From Bacillota bacterium (lineage in GTDB: Bacteria; Bacillota; Dethiobacteria; Dethiobacterales; Dethiobacteraceae), in the NCBI GenBank assembly GCA_018725565.1, contig QLUR01000005.1, positions 1 to 64,000 on the forward strand: DNA of 64,000 nucleotides, read 5' to 3'. Shown in pieces: positions 1 through 7,639 of the stretch. Position 1 is the stretch's first letter. The number at the start of each line of letters is the position of its first letter. The notes below the pieces were generated by a model. It saw only the letters and a program-made list of their open reading frames with translations, had not been told where the DNA came from and did no database searches. The translations under genes and the position numbers were made by a program.

Positions 1-280
1 GTTTTTCATCAGCTTCCCGCTGAGGAACAGGTCTGCGCTTCCTGCGGGGAAGACCTCCATCAGATGAGTACGGAAATCTATTCGCCAAGAGATCAAAATT
101 ATCCCCGCTGAAGTCAGTGTGGTCAAACATGTCCGGCATGTCTACTCCTGCCGGCACTGCGAACGGGAAGGAACATCAGTTCCCGTTATCACCGTACCGA
201 TGCCGGCGCCGGTACTGCCGGGAAGCATCGCTTCCCCTTCCTCCATGGCCTACATCATGTCGCAAAAGTATATGGAATAG
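1..280 (+). pseudogene. IS66-family transposase remnant, frameshifted and truncated
   Basis: Translation from base 1 gives a zinc-binding segment typical of IS66 TnpC (LPAEEQVCASCGEDLHQMS). After one apparent extra base near position 79 the frame shifts and continues as IRQEIKIIPAEVSVVKHV, then YSCRHCERE and VPMPAPVLPGSIASPS, up to a stop at 278-280. The catalytic DDE domain is missing and the 5' end lies outside the window. This is a dead fragment. It marks the edge of the accessory region that runs to about 7.6 kb. Confidence 0.85.
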
Positions 281-576
281 AGTTATTTCAGAACTGCCTG
301 CGACTGGGGAAGAACTGCAAACCACAACAGGTCTTTGGTTCAGGGCATCATCCCAAGGGGGAAAATTGTACATCGATAGCGCCATTGAACACACGCCATC
401 TTGCAATCTGTCGATGCAAAGACTTATATCAAATAAGGATTTCTTATTTGTTCATTCGTTTTATGACCGATGGGTAAATGGGGAGAAGGGAGTTAGACAT
501 GAGGCCAGTAGGAAATCAAGAAATACTGCTTATATTTTTGCTCTGATAGGCAAATTTGATAATTGGAGGCGATGAG
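281..576. other. Non-coding stretch between IS66 remnant and HNH-like gene
   Basis: I see no convincing gene here. Short open frames exist on both strands but have no ribosome binding site or recognisable domain. Base composition shifts from GC-rich in the IS66 remnant to AT-rich toward the next gene, which suggests a junction between segments of different origin. Confidence 0.5.
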
Positions 577-1164
577 ATGGCCTATAAAAGATATAAAAGT
601 AAATTATCTTTATCAAAGCCAGAAAAGTTAAGCTTGATGACTGAATATATTGATTACTATGAACGTTTAATTAATGAGCAAGGACTTGATGTTCTTAATG
701 TAAAAATTCCACGTGAAATATTTGAGGATATTTTAGATTATATTGGTAGTATTCTAAATAAAAAAGCAGTAGATATGGCGAATGAGGATGGTCCAGTAAA
801 AGAATTTCTTGAAGCAAACCCACTGCCTCCCCATATGAAAGAGCTATTACCTCATGATTTTAGAGTATTCTCTCTTCTTCTAAACGCCCTAAAACAATGG
901 GTGTCGGCTGAGTCACAAGCAACAGATAGATATCTTCTTGGTGGCACAGCTCGAGCAACTTGCAGAGAGGCTGTCACCAAATGTATTGTTACTGGCGATG
1001 AACTTGGCGAAAAGCCAGAATTGCATCATCCGCTTAGAGACGGAAGACCACCGATTTTGTTGAGTAAAGCAGGTCATAATGTAATCGAGCAAAATAACCA
1101 AAAAAAGCGTTATGGTTATATGAAAAGCGGTGGTCTGAAAATTGATGCCATGCTTATGTCTTGA
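577..1164 (+). CDS. Hypothetical protein with C-terminal HNH-like motif
   Basis: The product is 195 residues. The ATG at 577 is preceded by GGAGG seven bases upstream, so I prefer it to an in-frame ATG at 556. Residues 1-120 are charged, helical-looking and unrecognised. The C-terminal part has Cys129 and Cys136 followed by a KPELHHPLRDGRPP stretch (His150-His151) and a SKAGHNVIE tail. That layout resembles an HNH endonuclease core, although the usual C-terminal Cys pair is not obvious. The gene is clearly AT-richer than its surroundings and lies between an IS66 remnant and a McrBC pair, so it was probably acquired horizontally. A role in defence or mobility is inference from context. Confidence 0.6.
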   Translation: MAYKRYKSKLSLSKPEKLSLMTEYIDYYERLINEQGLDVLNVKIPREIFEDILDYIGSILNKKAVDMANEDGPVKEFLEANPLPPHMKELLPHDFRVFSLLLNALKQWVSAESQATDRYLLGGTARATCREAVTKCIVTGDELGEKPELHHPLRDGRPPILLSKAGHNVIEQNNQKKRYGYMKSGGLKIDAMLMS

Positions 1165-1436
1165 TGAGCAAATTGCTGCCGGCAGAGCACATGAAGTGCC
1201 ATTCTGGTTGATCGAGTCACATTTTATCGTCGCCTGGGGCTCGGTCAACAATTTGGAACCGGAGTTGTTTTTTAGTGGATACGGGGTTGGCTGGAAATAG
1301 TTTCACCGCTTTCGAAACTGTCTTGCGGAAAGCAGGGATTGCCTTCAATTGGAATATTGCACAAGAAGGCCCGGTTGGCTGTGGATCTGCTAAGGTGGTG
1401 GATATTGTCCTGAAACGCGTGACCTTGGGAGCCGCT

Positions 1437-1547
1437 GGAGAGGAAACCGGCTATCGTTATAACACGATTGACCAGCTGATTCGGCTGCATAAGATTATCG
1501 CGCTACGGCAGATGGGGTTTCCCATCTCAGAAATCTTGTCAGGATAA
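1437..1547 (+). pseudogene. MerR-type DNA-binding remnant
   Basis: The 3' part of an open frame ending at 1547 encodes YRYNTIDQLIRLHKIIALRQMGFPISEIL (written here as its key parts YRYN, RLHKIIALRQMGF and EIL). This is the second half of a MerR-family winged-helix domain of the BmrR kind. The first helix-turn-helix and the effector domain are absent, and the sequence upstream in the same frame is unrelated. I read it as a truncated gene fragment. The 1165-1436 stretch before it has no gene I can support. Confidence 0.55.
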
Positions 1548-1667
1548 CTTAAAAATTTCTATTGTGTCCCGCAAAAGCCCCAATTCCGAAAAAGCTGCAG
1601 CAACGATTGCGTATAGTAACGCATACCGAATATAATGAATGCAGAAGGAACTGAGAGGAAATGTGGA

Positions 1668-3137
1668 ATGCATAAACTGCTTGACTTGGTCTGCTCCAAA
1701 AGTCTTTCTAATTGGCAGCAGAGAGCACAAGAGGCATTTGATGAGCTGTTTGGGTCGAATAGCGGCCGTTACGCCAAAGCGGCAGAAAAAGCAGTAACAC
1801 TGCGGGCGCCAGAAATGGCTGGCGGTGGCGTGCCGTTTGCTGCCCTTATCCACCCATCGAATCCATCTTCAGGACCGTATGGCGGAACCAGTTTTGTTCT
1901 CTTCCCGAGCGAAAATACACCCTGTCTCATCACAATGGTAGTAGGTACGCAGGGTCTAAGCCCCGACGAGGAAATTCTTAGCCGTCCCGGGCATGGGCGC
2001 AGAGTTGCCGCTATCTGCAGGTGGCTTAATCAAAGTCACGGCAATGGCAAGATGGTAGCATGGTCAAAACATGACCCCACCCGCATAGACCTCGATATTC
2101 CGCAAAACATAGCTGCCAATTTTGAAGGCTACCGGGAAGCACTGAGACGGTACGGCAAGGTAATATACGGGATTTATGCCCCCGGTGAAGACCGCAGTTT
2201 AACTGCTAAGGCGCTAAAATCCCTGCTTGATCTGGCGATGAAGGAAAGAGGCTGCCAGCCGTTGCAGGCGTACGCGCAAGATGCTAAGGAAATTGAGAAC
2301 TTATACTTTGCTCATATGCTTCCAAGCTATAGCCGTGAACAGGTTGCCTCTATACTAGAAGAGAGGCGCTATGTAATACTTCAGGGACCGCCGGGAACCG
2401 GGAAGACCTACATGGCACTTGAGTTGCTGTCTAATAATTATCAGGGGCGCGGCTTCTCCGTACAACTTCACCCAAACACTACTTACGAGAACTTCGTTGG
2501 CGGGCTTGCGCCTGTAGAGTCCGACAAGGGAATGGGTTTTAGGTTTGCTCCCCTAAAGGGACACCTAATGCAGGCGATTGAAAAAGCACTTGATGAACCT
2601 AACAAAACTTTTCTCTTGCATATAGATGAGATTAATCGTGCAGATTTAGGCAAGGTATTAGGAGAAGCTATCTTTTTACTGGAACCGCAACCAGGAGAAG
2701 AGAGACTTGTGCAGTTGCCTTATGATTTTGACAGCCCTTTTGGATGCAGTCTACGGATTCCGCGGAACCTGCATATCATTGGCACCATGAACACTGCAGA
2801 TCGCAGTATAGCTCTTGTCGACATTGCGGTACGGCGACGATTTAGCTTCTGCAATTTATGGCCAGAACCAAGCGTGGTAAAAGCCCATGGCTGTGAATTT
2901 ATGCAAGAGGCGTTTATTGGGCTTTTAGACCTGTGGGTGGAATATGCCAATGAGGAGTCCTTTGCGTTGATGCCTGGACACTCCTACTTTCTTGAGAAGG
3001 ATGAAAGCCGGGCCCATCGCCGATTGAAACAAACCCTACTACCTCTGTTGGAAGAGTACTTGGCCCAAGGCTATGTAGCTAGTTTTGCGGGAGCAATACG
3101 CGGTTACATTCAGCAAATTGAAAGTTTGTCAAACTAA
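1668..3137 (+). CDS. McrB-like AAA+ GTPase/ATPase of a McrBC restriction system
   Basis: This is the motor subunit of a modification-dependent restriction system, which powers DNA translocation for its McrC nuclease partner. The AAA+ module has Walker A GPPGTGKT at about residues 240-247, a Walker B LLHIDEINRAD, and the McrB-type sensor GTMNTADRSIALVDIAVRRRF (key parts NTADRS and RRRF). The N-terminal ~210 residues are not the classic E. coli McrB DNA-binding domain. They contain a GGTSFVLFPSE stretch and an RPGHGRR stretch and probably read the target. I chose the ATG at 1668 because GAGAGGAA sits eight bases upstream; an in-frame ATG at 1635 lacks a site. The mcrC-like gene follows three bases after the stop. 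Confidence 0.85.
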   Translation: MHKLLDLVCSKSLSNWQQRAQEAFDELFGSNSGRYAKAAEKAVTLRAPEMAGGGVPFAALIHPSNPSSGPYGGTSFVLFPSENTPCLITMVVGTQGLSPDEEILSRPGHGRRVAAICRWLNQSHGNGKMVAWSKHDPTRIDLDIPQNIAANFEGYREALRRYGKVIYGIYAPGEDRSLTAKALKSLLDLAMKERGCQPLQAYAQDAKEIENLYFAHMLPSYSREQVASILEERRYVILQGPPGTGKTYMALELLSNNYQGRGFSVQLHPNTTYENFVGGLAPVESDKGMGFRFAPLKGHLMQAIEKALDEPNKTFLLHIDEINRADLGKVLGEAIFLLEPQPGEERLVQLPYDFDSPFGCSLRIPRNLHIIGTMNTADRSIALVDIAVRRRFSFCNLWPEPSVVKAHGCEFMQEAFIGLLDLWVEYANEESFALMPGHSYFLEKDESRAHRRLKQTLLPLLEEYLAQGYVASFAGAIRGYIQQIESLSN

Positions 3138-3140
3138 CCA

Positions 3141-4604
3141 ATGGCTGCTAAAGTAAGACAAAGGCAGTCACCTTTCAGACAGCAGGCAAGGTTGCAGCAA
3201 CGAGCGATTTTAGAAATTGAAGACTCTGGTCAGTCGCGCATCAAAGCGGCAGAATTTCTCTTGTCCTCAAGCGCTGCCCGGGATCCGGAAGCACAGGCAG
3301 CTGTCTTAGCTACCCAGTTTGTAACACAAAACAGAGGGATACTCAGGAACTTTGGAACTTCTGCAGATGTCGCATACAATGGGCGCTCCGTCGACATTAT
3401 CCTCAAAGCCAGTACTCAGGTAGGTGCGCTGCCTCTTGTTTCTCCTTTATCAGGCAAGCCAGACTATGGCCTGATCATTAAGCCTAGGTTTCAGTGGTCA
3501 GGAATAGGATTGATGTTAGGGAAAATGGGGTGGAAGATTAGTCCTTCCTTAGTTAGGCTTCCATTACTCCCGCAGTCAGACCGTAAAATACCCCCCTGGG
3601 TCTTATCTTCTGCCATTCTTGCGCGAATAGCAGAATTGCTGTCGAGCATGGAACGACGATTCGAGTTCACAGAAGCATCTTGCCGGGCGCCTGTCGGAAC
3701 AGTACTTTGGTCGCAATATGCGATGCATAAGATGCCTGCTGCGCGGTTTTTAGATATTCCTTGTCGATTTCCCGACCTTAAAGATGATAAGGAGTTGCTC
3801 GCAGCCATCAATTATACACTTCGGAAGCAACTCGTAAGTCTAGAAGGCCAGCGACAGACTGGCGGTGTGGTTTTGCAGCTTATAGATCTGTGCCAGCACC
3901 TGATAGCCAAGTGTCAAGGTGTTGTTCCGCGCTGGCCGTCAAAGACGGTCGTAGAGTCTTGGTACAAAGGGCCATTCAGAGCTGAGGTATTCAAAGCTGG
4001 CGTTCAGGCGATGGAGTGGACAGTTGATGAGCGAGGTCTGGCGGGGACAGGGACCTTGCAGGGACTGCCCTGGATTATGTCGATGGAGGCATTTTTTGAG
4101 GCCTGGATCGAAACTGTAGTTGCTCAGCTCTCAAAACGCATTGGCGGGACCATGCGCGCAGCAAGGAAAAGGGAGACTATCGCTCCTCTAAACTGGTATC
4201 CTCCATATAGCGGTTCCCAGCGGTATTTGGCGCCGGATATAGTTCTTGAACGGGAGAATGAGACAATTGTCTTTGATGCCAAGTACAAGAGCCATTGGGA
4301 AGACATCAGCTGGGAGAAGTGGGGCGACATTAATGAAGAAGTGAGAGAGCAGCATCGGATAGATTTATTGCAGGTACTCGCTTATTCTACCCTTTCAGAC
4401 GCCAAGAAGAACACGTGTTGTTTGGTATACCCTTGCCGCAGCAATACCATTGAATCACTCCGCAGGCGAGGGAGGACAATGCATAGAGCATATGTTGGAA
4501 TTGGCTCGAGACAAGTCAAACTGCTACTTTTGGCTGTACCTATGAACAGCAGTTTTGAGGATACACTGGCCACATTGGTAGAGGAACTTCGAAGTGCTAA
4601 ATAG
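3141..4604 (+). CDS. McrC-like PD-(D/E)xK nuclease subunit
   Basis: This is the nuclease partner of the upstream McrB-like protein. The C-terminal third has the PD-(D/E)xK signature: LAPDIVL with Asp366, then IVFDAKYK with Asp379 and Lys381, followed by a helical HRIDLLQVLAYS stretch usual in McrC nuclease domains. The first ~300 residues probably form the arm that contacts the McrB hexamer. At 487 residues it is longer than E. coli McrC (about 350). The ATG is three bases after the mcrB-like stop and has no strong ribosome site, so translation is probably coupled. All visible active-site residues are present, so the system may be functional. Confidence 0.82.
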   Translation: MAAKVRQRQSPFRQQARLQQRAILEIEDSGQSRIKAAEFLLSSSAARDPEAQAAVLATQFVTQNRGILRNFGTSADVAYNGRSVDIILKASTQVGALPLVSPLSGKPDYGLIIKPRFQWSGIGLMLGKMGWKISPSLVRLPLLPQSDRKIPPWVLSSAILARIAELLSSMERRFEFTEASCRAPVGTVLWSQYAMHKMPAARFLDIPCRFPDLKDDKELLAAINYTLRKQLVSLEGQRQTGGVVLQLIDLCQHLIAKCQGVVPRWPSKTVVESWYKGPFRAEVFKAGVQAMEWTVDERGLAGTGTLQGLPWIMSMEAFFEAWIETVVAQLSKRIGGTMRAARKRETIAPLNWYPPYSGSQRYLAPDIVLERENETIVFDAKYKSHWEDISWEKWGDINEEVREQHRIDLLQVLAYSTLSDAKKNTCCLVYPCRSNTIESLRRRGRTMHRAYVGIGSRQVKLLLLAVPMNSSFEDTLATLVEELRSAK

Positions 4605-4657
4605 AGAAGTAATAATGGTTGATTCTGAATATCTTTGACAGTTAATTCCAATGAAAA

Positions 4658-4708
4658 ATAAATGCCGAAGATGCTTGGGGTTTCTGCCCCCAAACCTCCG
4701 GCATTTAT
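4658..4708. repeat. Large inverted repeat / hairpin
   Basis: A 10-bp outer arm (4658-4667, ATAAATGCCG) is perfectly complementary to 4699-4708. A 6-bp inner arm (TTGGGG, 4675-4680) pairs with CCCCAA (4688-4693) around a seven-base loop. No T-run follows, so it is not a standard terminator. It lies between mcrC and the flavodoxin-like gene. It could be an mRNA-processing or attenuation structure, or a relic end of a mobile element. Confidence 0.6.
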
Positions 4709-4745
4709 CTCTCCAAAGGACATTCTGTTAGTGGAGGAAAACCGA

Positions 4746-5183
4746 ATGAAATCCAGAGTAATTTATTGTACGAAGACAGGGCATTCAAGGAAAATCGCCA
4801 GAGCCATTGCACAGGAGCTTCAGGTGCAAGCAGAAGATATAAAAACTGGTCCTGTCTTGAAAGATGTAGATTTGCTGTTCATTGTTGGCGGAATTTACGC
4901 TGGGAAAAGTGATCCTGCGATGCTTGGCTATATCAATAACATTGATGGCAGCATGGTGAGGAAAGCGGCCCTGGTTACTTCCTGTGCCAGTAAAAAACAG
5001 AAGCAGGGTATGCTAAGGGAATTGTTGGAAAGCAAACAAATCGAGGTCGTCGCTGATGAATTCCTCTGCCAGGGCAGCTTTCTGTTCGTCGGACTTGGGC
5101 GTCCCAACAAGGCTGATCTAAGTCATGCAATCGCTTATGCAACGAGAGTTGTTGCGGAAGTGCAGAAGCAAATAGAAAATTAG
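4746..5183 (+). CDS. Flavodoxin-like domain protein
   Basis: The product is 145 residues with an N-terminal YCTKTGHSRKIARAIA segment, which matches the phosphate-binding loop of flavodoxin-fold proteins (T-x-T-G-x-(S/T)). VDLLFIVGGIYAGKSDPA then marks the flavin-contacting loop of the flavodoxin domain family. It probably binds FMN and shuttles electrons in the cytoplasm; the partner is unknown. The start ATG at 4746 has GGAGG ten bases upstream, so the longer frame from 4662 is rejected because it would run through the hairpin. Nothing links it functionally to the McrBC pair except proximity. Confidence 0.7.
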   Translation: MKSRVIYCTKTGHSRKIARAIAQELQVQAEDIKTGPVLKDVDLLFIVGGIYAGKSDPAMLGYINNIDGSMVRKAALVTSCASKKQKQGMLRELLESKQIEVVADEFLCQGSFLFVGLGRPNKADLSHAIAYATRVVAEVQKQIEN

Positions 5184-5210
5184 TTATCTCGACACGTGGG
5201 GGGCCTTCTT

Positions 5211-5385
5211 CTAACAGGTCGGCATCGCACGGGTGGTCGAGGCGCGGTTCCCTGATCTGCAGGCGACGGCGTCAAAGGTATCGTTCAGTTGGACGGAGCG
5301 CATATCTCCCAAGTGGTAGGTTACCTCAGGGTTAAGCTTCCCGGCTGCCTCCAGCAGGCCGGGGCTGATGTCCACACAATCGCAG
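5211..5385 (-). pseudogene. SAM-dependent methyltransferase remnant
   Basis: The reverse strand reads CVDISPGLLEAAGKLNP, then VTYHLGDMRSVQLNDTFDAV, before drifting into unrelated sequence and a stop at 5211-5213. This is motif II-III of a class I methyltransferase, with no start or motif I. It resembles the intact methyltransferase at 8158-8919 (GVDLSLGMLSLAR, then YLEGDMRTLRLGRQFDAVA), so it is a decayed relative. Confidence 0.65.
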
Positions 5386-5500
5386 TTTCTTTGGTCTTTA
5401 AAGGTCAGCTATTTTTGCATCTGCATTATTGCATATATACCTGCGTTTTGTTAAGATAGCAGTAAGAAAACAAACTCTTACCTGGGAGGTATTACTTACT

Positions 5501-5722
5501 ATGAAGCCTACCAAAATGACATCCAAGGGGCAAATAACCTTACCATCTGAACTTAGGAAAAAACTAGCTCTGCAGCCCGGAGACAAGGTTCAGATTGCCG
5601 AAAGTCCTCATGGCTACATTGTTAAAAAATATGCCGCTCCTTCTCCGTTTACGCAGTATGTCGGTTTTTTGCAGAAGAAACAACGGACAGACGATATAAT
5701 AGAAGAGCTTCGCAGCAAATGA
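5501..5722 (+). CDS. AbrB/MazE-type antitoxin
   Basis: The product is a 73-residue swapped-hairpin DNA-binding protein. TSKGQITLPSELRKKLAL followed by GDKVQI is the classic AbrB/SpoVT N-terminal fold used by VapB antitoxins. The C-terminal tail (QYVGFLQKKQRTDDIIEELR) probably wraps the toxin. The ATG at 5501 has GGGAGG about ten bases upstream; a longer frame from 5429 has no site. It overlaps the downstream PIN gene by four bases (ATGA), the usual toxin-antitoxin arrangement. It likely represses its own promoter. Confidence 0.8.
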   Translation: MKPTKMTSKGQITLPSELRKKLALQPGDKVQIAESPHGYIVKKYAAPSPFTQYVGFLQKKQRTDDIIEELRSK

Positions 5723-6201
5723 TCATCGCTATTGACACAAGTATTATCCTGGATATCCTTCTGCCGGACCCGGTTTACGCAGAGGCCTCGAAAATGCTGT
5801 TGGACAAGGCTGTTAATCTTGGCGGGTTCGTATTGTGTGAGGCCGTATATGCCGAGGTGGCAACCCAGTTTCCTTCTTACGGCGCCTTGCGTGATTTTCT
5901 GCTAAAAACACGCCTACGACTCTTCCCTTCCGAAGAAAATTCGCTATGGCTTGCCTCTCAGGCCTGGGGACGTTACACAAAACAGAGGGGCAGACAACTG
6001 CAATGCCCGCAGTGCGGGGCAAAAACAAGCATATACTGTTCCTGTGGCGCCAATTTATCTGCAAGGCAGCATATTCTCAGCGATTTTTTGATTGGGGCCC
6101 ACGCGCAAATTCAGGCAGATACCCTCTTGACACGCGACCGCGGCTTCTATAATACATATTTCCCTGAATTAAACCTAAACTTGCAGCGGAGCAGTTTATA
6201 A
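5719..6201 (+). CDS. VapC-like PIN-domain toxin with zinc-ribbon insert
   Basis: The product is a 160-residue PIN-domain ribonuclease. Acidic residues typical of PIN active sites are visible: Asp6 in IAIDTS, Glu in CEAVYAEVA, Asp in LSDFLIGAHA and Asp in LTRDRGFY. Between the core helices there is an insertion with four cysteines (Cys96, 99, 107, 109; CPQCG then CSC), which looks like a zinc ribbon. Canonical VapC (about 130 residues) lacks it. The gene is translationally coupled to the AbrB-type antitoxin. The cleaved RNA target cannot be told from sequence. Confidence 0.8.
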   Translation: MIIAIDTSIILDILLPDPVYAEASKMLLDKAVNLGGFVLCEAVYAEVATQFPSYGALRDFLLKTRLRLFPSEENSLWLASQAWGRYTKQRGRQLQCPQCGAKTSIYCSCGANLSARQHILSDFLIGAHAQIQADTLLTRDRGFYNTYFPELNLNLQRSSL

Positions 6202-6373
6202 GTTCCGGCATGTCGGCCGCCTGTCTGCCAGTTATTTTAATATCCGCATGCGCTTTCAGAAAAGCGCAGATTTTTTCGACATTTTCAGATCAGGTTGCTG
6301 ATGATTGCTCCATGTTGCTGCAAAATTATGGTATAATGATTTTATCAGCTTCACTTCTTCGGAGGGACTTATT

Positions 6374-6670
6374 ATGCTGCCAGGCAACCTTCATAAATTT
6401 TTCTGGGAACATCCCGTTGACACACTTGATGAAGACAGGCACAAAGGCTTTGTTATCGAGCGCCTGCTGGAACACGGCGACGATGAGGCTGTCAGATGGA
6501 TATTTCGCCGCTATGAGCGCGCGGATATCCTGGAAGTCGTACGGTCCAGCCGCCGTCTCTCCCGCAAGACGGCTAATTTCTGGAAAAATTATTTCCGGCT
6601 CAGGGAGGAGGATGTCTTATGTTTACGGGAGTCGTCTCCGCAGCACAGCTTGCACTCCTGGATCGATTAA
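6374..6670 (+). CDS. Small DUF6922-like protein, putative antitoxin partner of AbiEii
   Basis: The product is 98 residues: LPGNLHKFFWEHPVDTLD, then a helical segment and LSRKTANFWKNYF. It resembles the short proteins (DUF6922-like) found directly before AbiEii nucleotidyltransferases. The ATG at 6374 has GGAGGG eight bases upstream; the longer frame from 6305 has no site. It overlaps the next gene by 52 bases, which implies tight co-translation. By analogy it is the antitoxin or regulator of the pair; this is inference from order and size. Confidence 0.65.
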   Translation: MLPGNLHKFFWEHPVDTLDEDRHKGFVIERLLEHGDDEAVRWIFRRYERADILEVVRSSRRLSRKTANFWKNYFRLREEDVLCLRESSPQHSLHSWID

Positions 6671-7260
6671 AAGAACAAAGGCTGCTTGACGGCTTTTATA
6701 TGGCCGGGGGTACCGCCGCCGCACTGCAATTGGGCCACCGGAAGTCTGAGGACTTTGATTTTTTTTCTCCGGAAGAACATGATTTTGAAAAAAAAGCCAT
6801 GGCACTTGCCGGCTCCGTAAACTTTCTGGTCAGCAACTCCGGTCGGGGCGCACTGCACGGCCTTGCCGACAATATCCGCCTAAGCTTTCTTGTCTATCGC
6901 TACCCGCTCCTGTTTCCGACGGTAATGTTCAGAGGGATCGCGCTGGCGGATATCCGGGAAATAGCGCTCATGAAACTTGTGGCCGTTGCCAACCGCGGCA
7001 GCAGTAAGGATTTTGTGGACCTGTATTTTATCTGCCGACAGGTTGGCGGCTTGAGAGATTTGCTTCTAGACCTGTTTCCCCGCAAGTTTCAGGGCCGTCT
7101 TTATTCTGTCTATCACATCGTCCGCAGCCTGCAGTATTTTGATGACGCGGAGAAAGAACCTCCTCTGGACATGCTGCAGTCCTTGTCCTGGGCTGAATTG
7201 AAGCAGTTCTACCTCGGTCAAACGGAGCTGCTGACAGGGGAAAACCTCACGAGCGGCTAG
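6619..7260 (+). CDS. AbiEii/AbiGii-type nucleotidyltransferase toxin
   Basis: The product is 213 residues. The N-terminus has the nucleotidyltransferase core GGTAAALQLGHRKSEDFDFF (Gly30-Gly31, catalytic Asp45 and Asp47), the hallmark of the AbiEii/AbiGii toxin family. A later KLVAVANRGSSKDFVDLYF segment is also conserved in the family. Characterised members act in abortive infection or as toxin-antitoxin pairs, and some nucleotidylate tRNA. Overlap with the small gene upstream supports a two-gene module. All visible catalytic residues are intact. Confidence 0.82.
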   Translation: MFTGVVSAAQLALLDRLKEQRLLDGFYMAGGTAAALQLGHRKSEDFDFFSPEEHDFEKKAMALAGSVNFLVSNSGRGALHGLADNIRLSFLVYRYPLLFPTVMFRGIALADIREIALMKLVAVANRGSSKDFVDLYFICRQVGGLRDLLLDLFPRKFQGRLYSVYHIVRSLQYFDDAEKEPPLDMLQSLSWAELKQFYLGQTELLTGENLTSG

Positions 7261-7286
7261 TTCAACCCTGTGGCCGTTAAGAGTAA

Positions 7287-7454
7287 TCATATATGCACAC
7301 GGTTCTCCTGTTCAGGCGCTAACTTTAGGACCCCCAGGTTGGTCAGGGTGAAGATAAGGAGTCCGGCCCAGATGAAGCCGAAACTTACCAGATGCGCGGC
7401 GGAAAAGTGTTCTCCGAAGATGAAAATCCCGAGGACCGACTGGAGCAAGATGCG
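7287..7454 (-). pseudogene. RarD/EamA-type transporter C-terminal remnant
   Basis: The reverse strand encodes ILLQSVLGIFIFGEHFSA, then HLVSFGFIWAGLLIFTLTN, and a stop at 7287-7289. These are the last two membrane segments of a RarD-like DMT permease. The rest of the gene is absent and the fragment abuts a rhodanese fragment on the other strand near 7455. Confidence 0.7.
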
Positions 7455-7622
7455 TTGTCATTGATGCCTGACAGGAGAGCAACGATATTTATCTACTGCC
7501 GCAGCGGCAGGCGTAGTGTAACTGGGGCAAATATTTTGTTAAAGTTGGGTTACAGAAGTGTATACAATCTTGGTGGTATCATTGACTGGCCATTCGAGAC
7601 AACGGACGGAACAGTAAAGTAA
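7455..7622 (+). pseudogene. Rhodanese-domain C-terminal remnant
   Basis: The forward frame reads FIYCRSGRRSVTGANILLKLGY, then VYNLGGIIDWPFE (key parts YCRSGRRS and NLGGIIDW). This is the active-site loop (Cys in CRSGRR) and C-terminus of a rhodanese. The N-terminal half is missing; the frame upstream is antisense to the RarD remnant, so no normal start exists. It is probably a scar from deletion between two former genes. Confidence 0.65.
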
Positions 7623-7639
7623 AGGGGGAGGAAATAAGT

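Noticed and set aside
117-575. Open frame of 152 codons at the left edge
   Set aside because: It runs antiphase through the IS66 remnant and into non-coding sequence, without ribosome site or domain.
4662-4745. N-terminal extension of the flavodoxin-like gene
   Set aside because: It would translate through the strong hairpin; ATG 4746 has a good ribosome site and starts at the conserved fold.
6210-6689. Open frame overlapping the DUF6922-like and AbiEii genes
   Set aside because: Out of frame with both recognised genes and without a domain or ribosome site.
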